Shown: piece by piece, positions 15,683-23,215 of the stretch
Layout of the letters: each line of letters starts with the position of its first letter
How positions within the stretch are numbered: position 1 is the first letter of the stretch
Source: Anaerolineaceae bacterium UBA3924
Lineage (GTDB): Bacteria; Chloroflexota; Anaerolineae; Anaerolineales; Anaerolineaceae
Reading direction: 5' to 3'
Assembly (NCBI GenBank): GCA_002385985.1
Contig: DGEO01000010.1
Span: 1-32,446 of the forward strand
DNA: 32,446 bases
Notes under the pieces: model-generated
The model's database searches: none
What the model saw: only the letters and a program-made list of their open reading frames with translations
Told to the model about the DNA's origin: nothing
Position numbers and translations under genes: made by a program

Positions 15683-16504
15683 TCAGAACTCGATCGGCTC
15701 GATTTCGTCAAAATCAAATGCCAGGCCGGGGTCTTCTTCCAGACTCCCATCCGGGTCAAACATTTCCGCACGAATACCCCGCTCGCACAGCGAGCGGTAT
15801 ACGCACCAGCCGCAGGTGCGCTCATCCGTACAGGGCGGGAAATCCCCTTTTTCGGCCAGGCGGGCGATGGCCCGGATCAACTCGCTGATTTCGGCCCGGT
15901 CCGCGTACAGCTGTTCGGGTGAGTAGGAGAATACCTCGGGATGCTGCGGGTCGGAGGTGAACCAGTAGACCATTTCGATCTGTTCCGGCAGCACCTCGCG
16001 GCCGAGGAGCGAATGCGCGGCTAATGCGGCGACCAGCGGGTACAGGCGGGTCTGCATGCGCTCCTGCAGGCGGTCGCGGCGCGGGCGGTGGAGGCCAGTC
16101 TTCCAGTCGACGATGACGCAGCGCCCGTCCGGGTCGAGGGTGAACAGGTCGAACTTTGCCAGCAGACGGTAACCGGCCAGCCCGGCCTGCAAGGTGAACT
16201 CGGGGTACTGCCGGGTCGGTAGGCCCTGCGGTGCGTACTCCAGGTATGAATGCCACCACTCGGAAAGTTCGTGGTCCAGGATTTGCCGTTCGATCACTTC
16301 CAGGGGGATGCCCGTCCGGTGCTGGTAGACCAGCCGGTGGAAGCGCTCGCCCAAGTCCTGCAGGCGTTCCAGCTCCTGGACCGGCTCGCCGGGGATGGCC
16401 GGCCAGGCCCTCTTGCGCAGGCAGCGCAGCTCAAACCGGCGCGGGCAGGCCACATAATCCTGCAGGTTGGACTGGCTGAAGGCGAAATCGGGGGGCAGGG
16501 TCAT
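15683..16504 (-). CDS. Stand-alone RecB-family PD-(D/E)XK nuclease with Fe-S cysteines
   Basis: This 273-residue protein looks like the nuclease domain of AddB or Cas4 as a separate polypeptide. It starts with the typical FSQSNLQDYVACPRRFEL, which places the first cluster cysteine at Cys20. The catalytic core follows: His57 (GERFHRLV), Glu102, Asp119 (AKFDLF), Asp133 and Lys135 (VDWKTG), and the Q-x3-Y motif at 151-155. The C-terminal cluster Cys231-x2-Cys234-x5-Cys240, with Cys225 just before, completes a 4Fe-4S binding set like that of AddB. The tail is strongly acidic. Its ATG overlaps the stop of the helicase gene as ATGA, with GGAG upstream. AddB-like end processing is the best guess from context; Cas4 is unlikely because no cas genes or array are present. 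Confidence 0.88.
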   Translation of the reverse strand: MTLPPDFAFSQSNLQDYVACPRRFELRCLRKRAWPAIPGEPVQELERLQDLGERFHRLVYQHRTGIPLEVIERQILDHELSEWWHSYLEYAPQGLPTRQYPEFTLQAGLAGYRLLAKFDLFTLDPDGRCVIVDWKTGLHRPRRDRLQERMQTRLYPLVAALAAHSLLGREVLPEQIEMVYWFTSDPQHPEVFSYSPEQLYADRAEISELIRAIARLAEKGDFPPCTDERTCGWCVYRSLCERGIRAEMFDPDGSLEEDPGLAFDFDEIEPIEF

Positions 16505-18768
16505 GGATTGTGCTCCTTCCAGTATTCCAGCAGAGCAGTGAATGGCAGGCTGAACTGGTTATTCTTCCATTTGCCTGAGTTGGCAGTGATGATCAGATCA
16601 CTGCAGGCCCGGGTGATGGCGACGTAGAACAGGCGCAGGCGCTCGGCAGAGTAATATACACGGGCAGCCTTTGTGGCCTCTCCGTCTGCCAGATACAGGC
16701 CGGGCAAATCTCCACTGACCAGCGCTTTTAGTTTACTTAAGGTTTCGGCTTCCAAATTGAGCCGGTCTCGGACGAAATACTTCTCGGCAACATACCCGTC
16801 GGTTTCCTGTGCGGAGGGGAAATCGTAGTTGTTGGCGGCGGTCAGGTAAACACGGTCCCATTCCAGCCCTTTGGCCTTGTGGATGGTACTGACCACCACT
16901 TCACCGGGATGGTCCGAGGGTTTAAAACCAAGGTCCTGTGCCTGGAAGCCGGAAAGGCGATTCTTCCTGGTGTCAGAGAACTCCTTCAGCCGGTCGGCGA
17001 AATCCTTCAGCCGCCATTCGGGATGGCTGCGTGCAGCCTGCTCCAGTAGCAGCGCCATTTTGTGGGCCAGGCCCAGTTCCATGCGGATGGGCGGGTTGGA
17101 GGTAAATTCATCCGCCGGAGAGGTGTACAAGTCCTGCGCTATGGTGATGACCAGCTGATCGATTGGCAGGAGCGAGGCTTCCTGCCATTTGCGCAGCTGG
17201 TCTCGCAGCAGGCAAAGCTCTTCATATACATCCGGTTTTACCTTTAGAGCCAGGTCTTCGAGCCAGTCTTCACCAGGCAGCGGTGCAAGATACTTCTCGG
17301 GGTGTTTCAAGCCGGTAAGGGCGTCGGAGACAGCTTTATACAGCGCTTCGTTTCCTGCATCCGCCAGTACTTTTTCGCGCAGCTTCTGGTATAAGTCGGT
17401 CAGTTTCTTCTGATTACTCGGGCTGATTAAAAAGCGCAGTACCGCTTCCAGCGTCTCCGCTGTTTCCCGGGTGGTCTGGTCCACCTTGAGCATCTCGATC
17501 ACTTTCACGCCTTCAGCCCGAAGCGCGGCAACAAAATCTGCGCCGCGGTCATTGGACGTCGTCAGGACAGCGACGGTCGCTTTTTCGTGATTACCCAGAT
17601 ATTTCTTGATGTCGTTGACGACAAATTCGATTTCCTTTTCTGACTCATACAGGGTGTCGACAGGGTTGACGAACCCGGGCTGAGAGGCATGATTGAACTG
17701 CTGGTCATCCGGCGGAGGCGGAAGAATTAGCGGCTCCCGGAGAGAGTCGCGCAGCTCGAAAACTGGATGCTCCTGCGTGGCCCACTGGATCAGGTAATTG
17801 GCCAGTTCACGGACAGCCTTTGAGTTGCGGCCTGATTCAGGCAGCGTGCGGGCGATCACCCCCGGTTCGCTGAGAAATTCGCGAAGATAGCGAGGGTTGG
17901 AGTTGGTAAAGGTTTCGTAGATGGCCTGGTTGGGGTCACCTACTCGGACCCAGTTGCCGTCCTCTCCGGCCAGCAGCCGCAGGATCTGCTCCTGCATCAG
18001 GGTGGAGTCCTGGGCCTCATCTTCGAGGATGAACGGCCAGCGACGGCGCAGGCGAGCCAGATAATCGGGATCGGAGCGCAGGATCTGCAGCGCCATGGAG
18101 ATCAGGTCATCAAAGTCGACCGCGTTTCTGGAGCGCAGCGAGCGCTGGTAATCCCTGTAAACGGACAGCCCGAACTCCAGCAGCGGATGCGAGCACTGCG
18201 CCTGTTCCATTTTTTCCTGGATGTCATCCGGGCTGACCTGCAGGTCCTTGGCCTGGCGGATAAAACTGGTAGCCAAATCCTTGAGCAGGTCATCCCAGCT
18301 GTTGGCAGCTTTCATGGGATCGCGCTGCTCCCGAATGCAGGCCCACTGCTCGGTGAACTCAGGGTGGATTCTCTTCCAGGCATTGACTGCCAGGGTAAAG
18401 ATGGCCCGCTGATCGCGCTCGTCGACGATCTGGTAATGCTCCGGCAGGCCGGCCAGCTCGGGGCGCTCGTTGATGATGTCGTGCGCCAGGCCGTGCAGGG
18501 TGCGCACTCTGTAGCCGACATTGGGCAGCAGCCCGGCTTTGGCGACCAGCTCGCCGATTTTGGCGGCGAAGCTGTCCGCTGCGGCGTTGGCGACGGTGAC
18601 GATGATAATTTCCTGATCATCTGCCAGCACATTGCTCCGGATCAGCTTTGCTGCCAGGTGTGAGAGGGTGAAGGTTTTTCCGCTGCCCGGCACGGCGGAA
18701 ACGCCCATCTTTCCGCCGGTGTAGGACAGCACTTCCTGCTGTTTAGGACGGTACTTGTATTTATCCAT
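16501..18768 (-). CDS. UvrD/AddA-like SF1 DNA helicase
   Basis: This 755-residue ATP-dependent helicase would unwind DNA in the 3'-5' direction as family members do. All key motifs look intact: Walker A SAVPGSGKT (24-32), motif II DEAQD (250-254), motif III GDPNQAIY (277-284), motif V STIHKAKGLEWD, and motif VI FYVAITRA with arginine finger Arg720. The usual FRGA after motif III is replaced by ETFTNSNP. The protein ends shortly after motif VI, so it lacks the C-terminal nuclease domain of AddA. The ATG at 18768 has GGAGGTG 5 nt upstream and overlaps the previous gene's stop by 8 nt. Its stop overlaps the nuclease start by 4 nt. The tight coupling implies a complex with both neighbours. Confidence 0.92.
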   Translation of the reverse strand: MDKYKYRPKQQEVLSYTGGKMGVSAVPGSGKTFTLSHLAAKLIRSNVLADDQEIIIVTVANAAADSFAAKIGELVAKAGLLPNVGYRVRTLHGLAHDIINERPELAGLPEHYQIVDERDQRAIFTLAVNAWKRIHPEFTEQWACIREQRDPMKAANSWDDLLKDLATSFIRQAKDLQVSPDDIQEKMEQAQCSHPLLEFGLSVYRDYQRSLRSRNAVDFDDLISMALQILRSDPDYLARLRRRWPFILEDEAQDSTLMQEQILRLLAGEDGNWVRVGDPNQAIYETFTNSNPRYLREFLSEPGVIARTLPESGRNSKAVRELANYLIQWATQEHPVFELRDSLREPLILPPPPDDQQFNHASQPGFVNPVDTLYESEKEIEFVVNDIKKYLGNHEKATVAVLTTSNDRGADFVAALRAEGVKVIEMLKVDQTTRETAETLEAVLRFLISPSNQKKLTDLYQKLREKVLADAGNEALYKAVSDALTGLKHPEKYLAPLPGEDWLEDLALKVKPDVYEELCLLRDQLRKWQEASLLPIDQLVITIAQDLYTSPADEFTSNPPIRMELGLAHKMALLLEQAARSHPEWRLKDFADRLKEFSDTRKNRLSGFQAQDLGFKPSDHPGEVVVSTIHKAKGLEWDRVYLTAANNYDFPSAQETDGYVAEKYFVRDRLNLEAETLSKLKALVSGDLPGLYLADGEATKAARVYYSAERLRLFYVAITRACSDLIITANSGKWKNNQFSLPFTALLEYWKEHNP

Positions 18769-20872
18769 GCTGCACCTCCGCGGCAAGCATCTGCCGCAGC
18801 AGGCCCTGCAGCGCCAGCAGCAGTGGACCGCGCTCTTCGCTGCCGCCTTCGTTGACACCGACCGCGTACAGGCGCACTTCGCCCGAACAGCGGCGTACCA
18901 GTCCACGCACCAGCCTGGCGAGATGCTCCTGATTGGCGCGGTATTCGTGGACGTCTGTCCAGCGCTGGTCGTGAGGCCAGCGGCGGGTGAGCACGTGCGG
19001 CTGGGTCAGCGGCTGGTAAAGGCGCTGCCACCAGCCGTAGCTGCCCACATCCAGCCAGAACTGCACCTGCGCCGGGCGGTTTTCCATCAGGAAGGTGTGG
19101 GCCGGCATAAGACGCACCGCATCTTCAAGTTCTTCCTCCCAGCCGGGCAGGTATGTCGCTGCCAGCAGCCCTTTCTCCATTACTTCGACGTACTGCTGCG
19201 CGGGAGAAATGTCCGGCCTGTCAGGCGCAGGTACCCAGCCGCGGCGGAACTTCTGCACTGATTCAATTACCCGGGCGGTGATCTCCGCCTGGTCGTAGCG
19301 CCGGTGGAAGGCAAAGCCCGGCTGTGAGAGCACTTCGCCAAACAGGCGCGCGAGGAACAGGTCCAGCGTTGGGGCGGGATTCTGCCGGTACTCTGTGATC
19401 CAGTCCACCAGGCGGTCAAACAGCTCACCGTTGCGGTATCCGATGCGCTGCTGGTAATCAGGCGGTGCGTCGGCGTACTTCACCAGATTGCCTTTCGCAA
19501 CGGAGTAACGCATCTGCGTGAGCAGGGCGGCGCGCAGGTAGTCCAGGTCTTCGATGCAGAAGAAGAGCGCGCTGCGCAGATCTTCCTCGCCAGGCCGGTA
19601 TCCCCATTCCGGGTGGGCCAGTTTGGCCAGGGTGAGCAGGCTGCGTGTGGCCGGCTCGGCCATCAGGCTGCGCGACGGGCGGTTTGACCGGGAGGGGATG
19701 CCACGGCTCTTTAGCTGGTTCTGGATGGCAAAGCGCAGCGAATCGCTCAGATACGGGGAAAGGATGGCTATTTCACCAGGCGGGCATTCACCGGAGCGGA
19801 CCAGGTCAGCCACCTCTGCGCAGACCTTCGCAATCATGTCCGGGTAGAAGCGTCCCTGCCGGACTTGAAGCAGGATGCGCAGCTCCGGCTCCGGGGGATC
19901 GGCCGGGCGAGAGGCCAGGCGGTTGGCCAGCACGGTTTCGAATCGCTGCATCAGGGGCGGGGTCACATAGGACCCGGAGAATGTGAAGACGCGGCCGCAG
20001 CACTCTTTCAGCTGTTCTGCGCCGGCCGGGTCAGCACCAAGGAAAGCGCGGAACCCGGCGTCCTTGTCGGAGATCAGCAGGGCGGAGTCCAGCCGAGGAA
20101 GCCACTCGCCGACCAGGTCATGCGCGACAGGCACATCCTCTTCCACATTGTCGTAGATCAGGTGGCGGATGTGGGAAGACAGGTACGCTGAGCACAGCGG
20201 GTGATGGGCCAGCCGGCGGGTGAAGATTTCCACCTGCAGGGAAAAGTCCAGCAGGTTGTGCTCCAGGCAGTAAGCGCGGAAGCGGTTGGCGCAGTCCTGC
20301 ATCTGGTCGTACACCCGCAGCTGGGTGGCGGAACCGGACCAGGCTGCTTTCAGGCGCTCGGCCAGTTCGGTGTGCTGGAAACCCACCACGGCAGCCTTGT
20401 TCAGGTTGTCCAGGATCTGACTGAACAGGCGGTTGCGCTCCATGCGCAGCGAGTCGAAATAGCCCTCGAAGAGCAGCGGCTCGACCAGCGTACCCATGTA
20501 AAACTGGGCGGTTTCCATGGTCAGGAAGACCGGCTGGCGCCCGGGATGGGCAAACCCGGCTTCTTCTGCGATGAGCGGCCAGTACAGCGCCACCATGCGC
20601 TTCACCAGGCCGCCGAAGGTGAGGATGGAGGGCAGCCCGCCGGGCGGCAGATGTGGATCAGCCAGGGCGCCTGCGTAAGGCAGGCCAAGCGAACGCTGCG
20701 GCACCAGGATCAGGATCTGCTCACCCGGGACGCACTGATCCAGCAGAAAGCGCAAGCGCCGGACACCGGCAGTGGTTTTCCCGCTGCCGGCCGGGCCTTC
20801 AAGATAAACGGAGGGATGGAGGGGAGCAGCGGCTACCTGCTGCTGCTCGAAAGAGAGTTCGACGAGGTCCAA
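18761..20872 (-). CDS. Degenerate SF1 helicase-like ATPase (AddB-like)
   Basis: This 703-residue protein has the layout of a UvrD/AddB-type helicase but lost motifs. Walker A is intact, EGPAGSGKTT (25-34). The Walker B position reads LIYDNVEED (238-246), with Asn242 where the catalytic Glu of DExQ should be. The motif III region SDKDAGFRAFLGAD (268-281) aligns with GDPDQSIYRFRGAD but has Ala for the Gln. No motif VI TRA with an arginine finger is seen near the end (LYAVGVNEGG instead). It is probably a nucleotide-binding, non-translocating partner, as AddB's helicase part is. The TTG start at 20872 is supported by GGGGAG 6 nt upstream. It is the first gene of the operon. Confidence 0.8.
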   Translation of the reverse strand: MDLVELSFEQQQVAAAPLHPSVYLEGPAGSGKTTAGVRRLRFLLDQCVPGEQILILVPQRSLGLPYAGALADPHLPPGGLPSILTFGGLVKRMVALYWPLIAEEAGFAHPGRQPVFLTMETAQFYMGTLVEPLLFEGYFDSLRMERNRLFSQILDNLNKAAVVGFQHTELAERLKAAWSGSATQLRVYDQMQDCANRFRAYCLEHNLLDFSLQVEIFTRRLAHHPLCSAYLSSHIRHLIYDNVEEDVPVAHDLVGEWLPRLDSALLISDKDAGFRAFLGADPAGAEQLKECCGRVFTFSGSYVTPPLMQRFETVLANRLASRPADPPEPELRILLQVRQGRFYPDMIAKVCAEVADLVRSGECPPGEIAILSPYLSDSLRFAIQNQLKSRGIPSRSNRPSRSLMAEPATRSLLTLAKLAHPEWGYRPGEEDLRSALFFCIEDLDYLRAALLTQMRYSVAKGNLVKYADAPPDYQQRIGYRNGELFDRLVDWITEYRQNPAPTLDLFLARLFGEVLSQPGFAFHRRYDQAEITARVIESVQKFRRGWVPAPDRPDISPAQQYVEVMEKGLLAATYLPGWEEELEDAVRLMPAHTFLMENRPAQVQFWLDVGSYGWWQRLYQPLTQPHVLTRRWPHDQRWTDVHEYRANQEHLARLVRGLVRRCSGEVRLYAVGVNEGGSEERGPLLLALQGLLRQMLAAEVQHG

Positions 20873-20913
20873 TGGTTACTCCCCTGCGAAGCCTGCGGCT
20901 GAGTTGTGCTTCT

Positions 20914-20919
20914 ATTGTA
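20914..20919 (-). promoter_or_regulatory. Candidate -10 box of the helicase-nuclease-recJ operon
   Basis: TACAAT on the minus strand lies 41 bp before the TTG start of the first helicase-like gene. No clear -35 box is found at 16-18 bp, so this is only a candidate. Confidence 0.35.
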
Positions 20920-20952
20920 CGAACCGAATCGCTGTGTGGGCGATGAGAAGGA

Positions 20953-20982
20953 CTTAAAATATGGACGGGTGTTCAGCCCGCC
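20953..20982 (-). terminator. Weak terminator candidate after the exonuclease gene
   Basis: On the minus strand, GGCGGG and CCCGTC form a 6-bp stem (with one G-U pair) around a 7-nt loop, followed by CATATTTTAAG. It lies in the 180-bp gap between the exonuclease stop and the helicase operon. The stem is short and the U-run imperfect. Confidence 0.35.
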
Positions 20983-21052
20983 AGCGGTTGGTATCCGCGG
21001 GCATGGTGAAGGCTCTCAATACGATAAATCTTAAGAAACCAGGGGAATCCGG

Positions 21053-21628
21053 TTATTCACGCGCACCGGCGATGCAGTGCAGTACCGCCCTTGCGAGCAG
21101 CGCGTCGGCGCGGGCGCGGTGGGCGTTGGGCAGGGGGATCTGGAAGTACCGGCCGGCGCTTTCAAGGCTGAACCGCCGCAGCCGCCGCCGGACCGGGTCC
21201 CACTCGGCGCGAAATTCGGAGTACAGGTCCAGAATGCAGAAAGCGTTAATCGTTACCGGCCGCAGGTTGAGTCGTTTCAGTTCGCCTTCAATGATGCCCA
21301 GGTCGAAATTCGAGTTGTAGATCCCTACCTGGCGGCCGTACAGCACGCCCCGGATTTGCGGCCAGACCAGGCCAAACCGCGGGGCAGTGGCGACCATCTG
21401 GTCGGTAATCCCGTGAAGAGCAGTTACTGCCGCCGGGATGGGGTTCTGAGGGCGGATCAGCGACTCAAACACAACCTGGCCGTCATCGTCGATGATGGAT
21501 ATTTCGACGATTTCGCTGTCCCGGCTCAGGCCGGTGGTCTCGGTATCCATATAAAGCGGGCTCTGCTGCAGCAGGGAACGGGCGTAGGCGATGGCCCGGG
21601 AGCGGGTGTCGGCGGCGAAGTGGGTCAT
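21053..21628 (-). CDS. DnaQ-like 3'-5' exonuclease (DEDD superfamily)
   Basis: This 191-residue protein is a stand-alone exonuclease of the epsilon/RNase T type, which removes nucleotides from 3' ends of DNA or RNA. The three motifs are clear: Exo I MDTETTG (Asp28, Glu30), Exo II YNSNFD (Asp109) and Exo III AHRARADA (His170, Asp175), making it a DEDDh enzyme. The His-independent first residue of Exo II (Tyr for the more common His) is a minor variation. The ATG at 21628 lies 11 bp after the stop of the lipoprotein gene, so the two are co-transcribed. It reads in the same direction as the helicase-nuclease-recJ operon 180 bp downstream. A polymerase proofreading subunit is possible, but no polymerase gene is adjacent. 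Confidence 0.9.
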   Translation of the reverse strand: MTHFAADTRSRAIAYARSLLQQSPLYMDTETTGLSRDSEIVEISIIDDDGQVVFESLIRPQNPIPAAVTALHGITDQMVATAPRFGLVWPQIRGVLYGRQVGIYNSNFDLGIIEGELKRLNLRPVTINAFCILDLYSEFRAEWDPVRRRLRRFSLESAGRYFQIPLPNAHRARADALLARAVLHCIAGARE

Positions 21629-21639
21629 GGATGACGGTG

Positions 21640-22512
21640 TTATTCCTCAGATTGATTCAAGTTCCAGAAGGCAATCTCGCTGAGCCGGACGGTAAACGGC
21701 TGGCTCTGGTAGCCGGCGATGGCGGCCCCGACATGCCCTCCCTCCTGGAAGGTGGTGTCGGTGGTTTCCTGCAGCAGCTGACCATTGGCGTACAGCGAGA
21801 TGCGGTCCCCCTGCATGCGCACACCCAGGCGGTTGACCTGGTTGGAGCCGGTCAGCAGTCCCTGTGAGGGGGCCTGGCCGCTCAGCAGCGTGGTGAAGCT
21901 CTCATTCTCCCAGGTGTCCAGCTCGTAGCGACCGTCGCAGCTCACCAGGAAGATGTAGCCCTCGATGAAATCCGGAGAGCGGAATACCAGCCCGTAGCGG
22001 TCTTCGCTGAAGCAGGAACCAATCTCAAAGCGGCCCTCCACATAGGCGTTGTCCGCGGTTATCGGCCCGCCGGTTCGCCAGCCGTGAAAACCGGAGGCGT
22101 TCTTGCTGGTCAGGATGAGCGCTCCGTTTTCGATGCGGAAGGAAGTCTGCTCATCGTCGTAAGGCTCTTCCAGGCCAAAGGAGCGCCCGGACTCGAAGGT
22201 TTCCTCCCAGGTGGGATCGCCGAGGCTCTGGCGCGGGTCACCGGCAGGTATGGTCGGGGTGAGAGTCTGGGTGGCTGTGGGCGAAGGCGGTGAAGGAGTT
22301 ACTGTGAGTTCTGCCGGGGAAGTGGTATCCTCCGCAGGCAGGGTGGCAGTGGGGATGTCCTCCGGGACGCCCTGTGTGGGCAGGCTGGTCAGCTGAATAG
22401 CTACCTGGGTCGCAACCAGGTCCACCGTCGGGGTGGCGGAGGGCATGGGCAGGTTGCAGGCAGCGAGCAGCAGTGTGGTACAAATGAGGACGAAGGGCAA
22501 TGGTTTTTTCAT
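21640..22512 (-). CDS. Lipoprotein with Pro/Thr linker and beta-sandwich domain
   Basis: This 290-residue protein is exported and lipid-anchored. It has a short basic start, a hydrophobic core and the lipobox LLAAC with the modified Cys19. A Pro/Thr/Ser-rich linker follows (about 24-92). The rest (about 100-285) resembles a concanavalin-like, DUF1080-type beta-sandwich: a stretch beginning WEETFESGRSF, then FRIENGALILTSK, YVEGRFEIG, YGLVFRSPDFIEGYIFLVSCDGRYEL, and a late ISLYANGQLLQET. Such domains often bind carbohydrate, but no catalytic residues are evident. The ATG has GGAAGGA just upstream and a TATAAT box at 22550-22545 on the minus strand. It shares its promoter region with the divergent rluE. 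Confidence 0.85.
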   Translation of the reverse strand: MKKPLPFVLICTTLLLAACNLPMPSATPTVDLVATQVAIQLTSLPTQGVPEDIPTATLPAEDTTSPAELTVTPSPPSPTATQTLTPTIPAGDPRQSLGDPTWEETFESGRSFGLEEPYDDEQTSFRIENGALILTSKNASGFHGWRTGGPITADNAYVEGRFEIGSCFSEDRYGLVFRSPDFIEGYIFLVSCDGRYELDTWENESFTTLLSGQAPSQGLLTGSNQVNRLGVRMQGDRISLYANGQLLQETTDTTFQEGGHVGAAIAGYQSQPFTVRLSEIAFWNLNQSEE

Positions 22513-22544
22513 AATCCTTCCCGCCCGGTGTTCGTTATGATTAC

Positions 22545-22550
22545 ATTATA
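22545..22550 (-). promoter_or_regulatory. -10 box of the lipoprotein-exonuclease operon
   Basis: TATAAT on the minus strand would start transcription near 22538 and give a leader of about 26 nt, with GGAAGGA before the lipoprotein ATG. No clear -35 box is seen. The overlapping TTATAA is nearly symmetric and could also serve the divergent rluE. Confidence 0.45.
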
Positions 22551-22557
22551 AGCCGAT

Positions 22558-22581
22558 CAGCGGGGGCGTGCGCCCGCGCTG
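22558..22581 (+). promoter_or_regulatory. GC-rich hairpin before the rluE ribosome binding site
   Basis: CAGCGGGGGCG and CGCCCGCGCTG form an inverted repeat with one mismatch and almost no spacer. It ends directly before the GGGAGG ribosome binding site of rluE. It could lower or modulate rluE translation, or act as the end signal of nothing in particular; there is no U-run. Confidence 0.35.
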
Positions 22582-22594
22582 AGGGAGGACCTGC

Positions 22595-23179
22595 ATGGAG
22601 CGCCTGCGCTACATTCTGTTTCACAAACCATACGGGGTGCTTTCATCTTTCACGGATCCGGAAGGCCGGCCGACGGTCAAGGATTATGTGGACGTGCCGG
22701 AGGTTTACGCGGCGGGGCGGCTGGACTTCGACAGTGAGGGGCTGATGCTGCTGACCAACGACGGCCCGCTGATTCACAGGCTGACCCAGCCGCGTTATCA
22801 CATGCCCAAGACCTACCTGGCGCAGGTGGAAGGCGAGGTGACCGCGGAGGCTCTGCGCAGGCTCCGAGAGGGTGTGGTGATCAAAGGCTACCGGACCCAG
22901 CCGGCTGAAGCCGAACAGGTTCCCGACCCTGGCCTGCCGGAACGCAGCAAGCCGGTGACCCCGCACGGACCAACCTCCTGGATCCGGCTGACCCTTCGCG
23001 AGGGCAAGAAGCGCCAGGTGCGGCACATGACCGCTGCGGTAGGACTGCCCACGCTGCGCCTGGTGCGGGTTGCCATCGGCCCGCTGACGCTGGACGGCCT
23101 GGCGCCGGGCGAGTGGCGCGAGCTGACCGGGCTGGAAAAGCAGGTCCTTCTGCGCAGCACGGGCCTGCGTCGGGGCTGA
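22595..23179 (+). CDS. rluE: 23S rRNA pseudouridine synthase RluE
   Basis: RluE belongs to the RsuA family and converts a uridine of 23S rRNA helix 89 (position 2457 in E. coli) to pseudouridine. The 194-residue protein lacks the S4 domain, as E. coli RluE does, and starts LRYILFHKPYGVLSSFTD. The catalytic motif AAGRLDFDSEGL holds Asp44. Further RluE-like stretches are LTQPRYHMPKTYLAQVEG, PTSWIRLTLREGKKRQVRHM and the ending LAPGEWREL. GGGAGG lies 8 nt before the ATG. It is divergent from the lipoprotein gene and followed 36 bp later by the baseplate-J-like gene, which has its own -10 box. Confidence 0.9.
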   Translation: MERLRYILFHKPYGVLSSFTDPEGRPTVKDYVDVPEVYAAGRLDFDSEGLMLLTNDGPLIHRLTQPRYHMPKTYLAQVEGEVTAEALRRLREGVVIKGYRTQPAEAEQVPDPGLPERSKPVTPHGPTSWIRLTLREGKKRQVRHMTAAVGLPTLRLVRVAIGPLTLDGLAPGEWRELTGLEKQVLLRSTGLRRG

Positions 23180-23193
23180 GCCAGGGGATCATG

Positions 23194-23199
23194 TATAAT
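23194..23199 (+). promoter_or_regulatory. -10 box before the baseplate-J-like gene
   Basis: TATAAT lies 16 nt before the ATG at 23216. The expected transcript would have a leader of only about 10 nt, and no Shine-Dalgarno sequence precedes the ATG. It could drive the unit baseplate-J-like gene, ruvX, mltG and ppgK. Confidence 0.5.
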
Positions 23200-23215
23200 C
23201 ACTTCATACCCGCGT

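Noticed and set aside
13450..15888. Long plus-strand open frames opposite recJ
   Set aside because: They mirror the recJ coding strand, have no recognisable domain and no ribosome binding site.
15683..16504. Cas4 as identity of the Fe-S nuclease
   Set aside because: No cas genes or CRISPR array are in the window and the gene is coupled to helicases and recJ.
20961..21320. 119-codon plus-strand frame starting in the gap after 20960
   Set aside because: Most of it is antisense to the exonuclease, there is no ribosome binding site and the composition is Arg/Ser-rich.
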